Assembly (NCBI GenBank): GCA_947303825.1
Contig: CAMYZK010000147.1
Location: forward strand, 1 to 6,623
Length of the DNA stretch: 6,623 bases
Source of the DNA: an uncultured Prevotella sp.
Lineage (GTDB): Bacteria; Bacteroidota; Bacteroidia; Bacteroidales; Bacteroidaceae
Direction of reading: 5' to 3'
Position 1 is the first letter of the stretch, and each line of letters opens with the position of its first letter. The position numbers were made by a program, and so were the translations under genes. Shown in pieces: positions 6,521-6,623 of this stretch. The notes beneath the pieces are model-generated. The model was given only the letters and a program-made list of their open reading frames with translations, did no database searches and had not been told where the DNA came from.

Positions 6521-6521
6521 C

Positions 6522-6541
6522 AAATAATTAACTGATTATTT
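6522..6541. promoter_or_regulatory. Inverted repeat between divergent promoters (possible operator)
   Basis: AAATAAT (6522-6528), 6-bp spacer, ATTATTT (6535-6541). It sits just upstream of the GH35 -7 box and overlaps the -33 element of the divergent promoter, so a bound regulator could affect both. The AT-rich arms could arise by chance. Confidence 0.3.
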
Positions 6542-6572
6542 GCTCTCCATACGAAAAAAAGTATTAATTTTG
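6539..6572 (+). promoter_or_regulatory. Divergent Bacteroidetes-type promoter for the right-edge gene
   Basis: TTTG (6539-6542) and TAATTTTG (6565-6572) match the -33 and -7 consensus with a 22-bp spacer, at the long end of the accepted range. Transcription would start near 6579, giving a leader of about 24 nt that contains a T10 tract (6591-6600). Confidence 0.45.
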
Positions 6573-6602
6573 CAGATAATTTGTGAAATGTTTTTTTTTT
6601 GT

Positions 6603-6623
6603 ATGAGATATAAGCTGATATTG
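6603..6623 (+). CDS. First codons of a divergent gene (runs off right edge)
   Basis: ATG at 6603 opens MRYKLIL to the window end, which looks like the start of a signal peptide or membrane segment. An in-frame earlier ATG at 6588 would add MFFFC, encoded largely by the T10 tract, which is less natural. The upstream promoter supports a gene here, but nothing can be said of its function. Confidence 0.4.

Overview
The window looks like chromosomal DNA of a Bacteroidales bacterium, most like Prevotella or a close relative. The evidence is two promoters with the Bacteroidetes -7 box TAnnTTTG, the lack of Shine-Dalgarno sequences before starts, and a pair of secreted glycan-degrading enzymes of the kind found in polysaccharide-utilisation regions. 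The genus is an inference, since no marker gene is present.

Layout from left to right. Positions 1-261 (minus) hold the first 87 codons of a coiled-coil protein that runs off the left edge; a well-formed Bacteroidetes promoter lies just upstream. Positions 262-892 contain no gene I can support. This gap is packed with repeats: an inverted pair of stem-loop plus tandem-repeat elements (about 381-560), a palindrome-rich element with 11-bp terminal inverted repeats (561-758), and a weak terminator (825-842).

A minus-strand operon of three genes then reads from right to left: a GH35 beta-galactosidase-like enzyme (6490-4436), a GH2 enzyme only 10 bp downstream (4425-1417), and a small unrecognised protein (1354-893). 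Both glycosidases carry signal peptides and intact catalytic glutamates, so they probably act in the periplasm or at the cell surface, removing galactose-type and related residues from the same complex glycan. No SusC/SusD pair is visible, so the substrate cannot be named. At the right edge a divergent plus-strand gene starts at 6603, and the region between it and GH35 holds two opposed promoters, a short dyad and a T10 tract.

The most notable feature is a dispersed repeat family: a small hairpin with a 3-nt loop followed by tandem short units ending in ACTC-type sequence. Copies are seen between genes (503-560, plus a diverged inverted copy at 387-445), inside the GH2 coding sequence, where it adds 33 codons in frame (2023-2121), and possibly at the start of the third gene (1353-1387), whose signal peptide looks shifted out of frame. 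The copy inside GH2 contains seven 7-bp units, so gain or loss of one unit would shift the frame and remove the C-terminal domain while leaving the catalytic domain intact.
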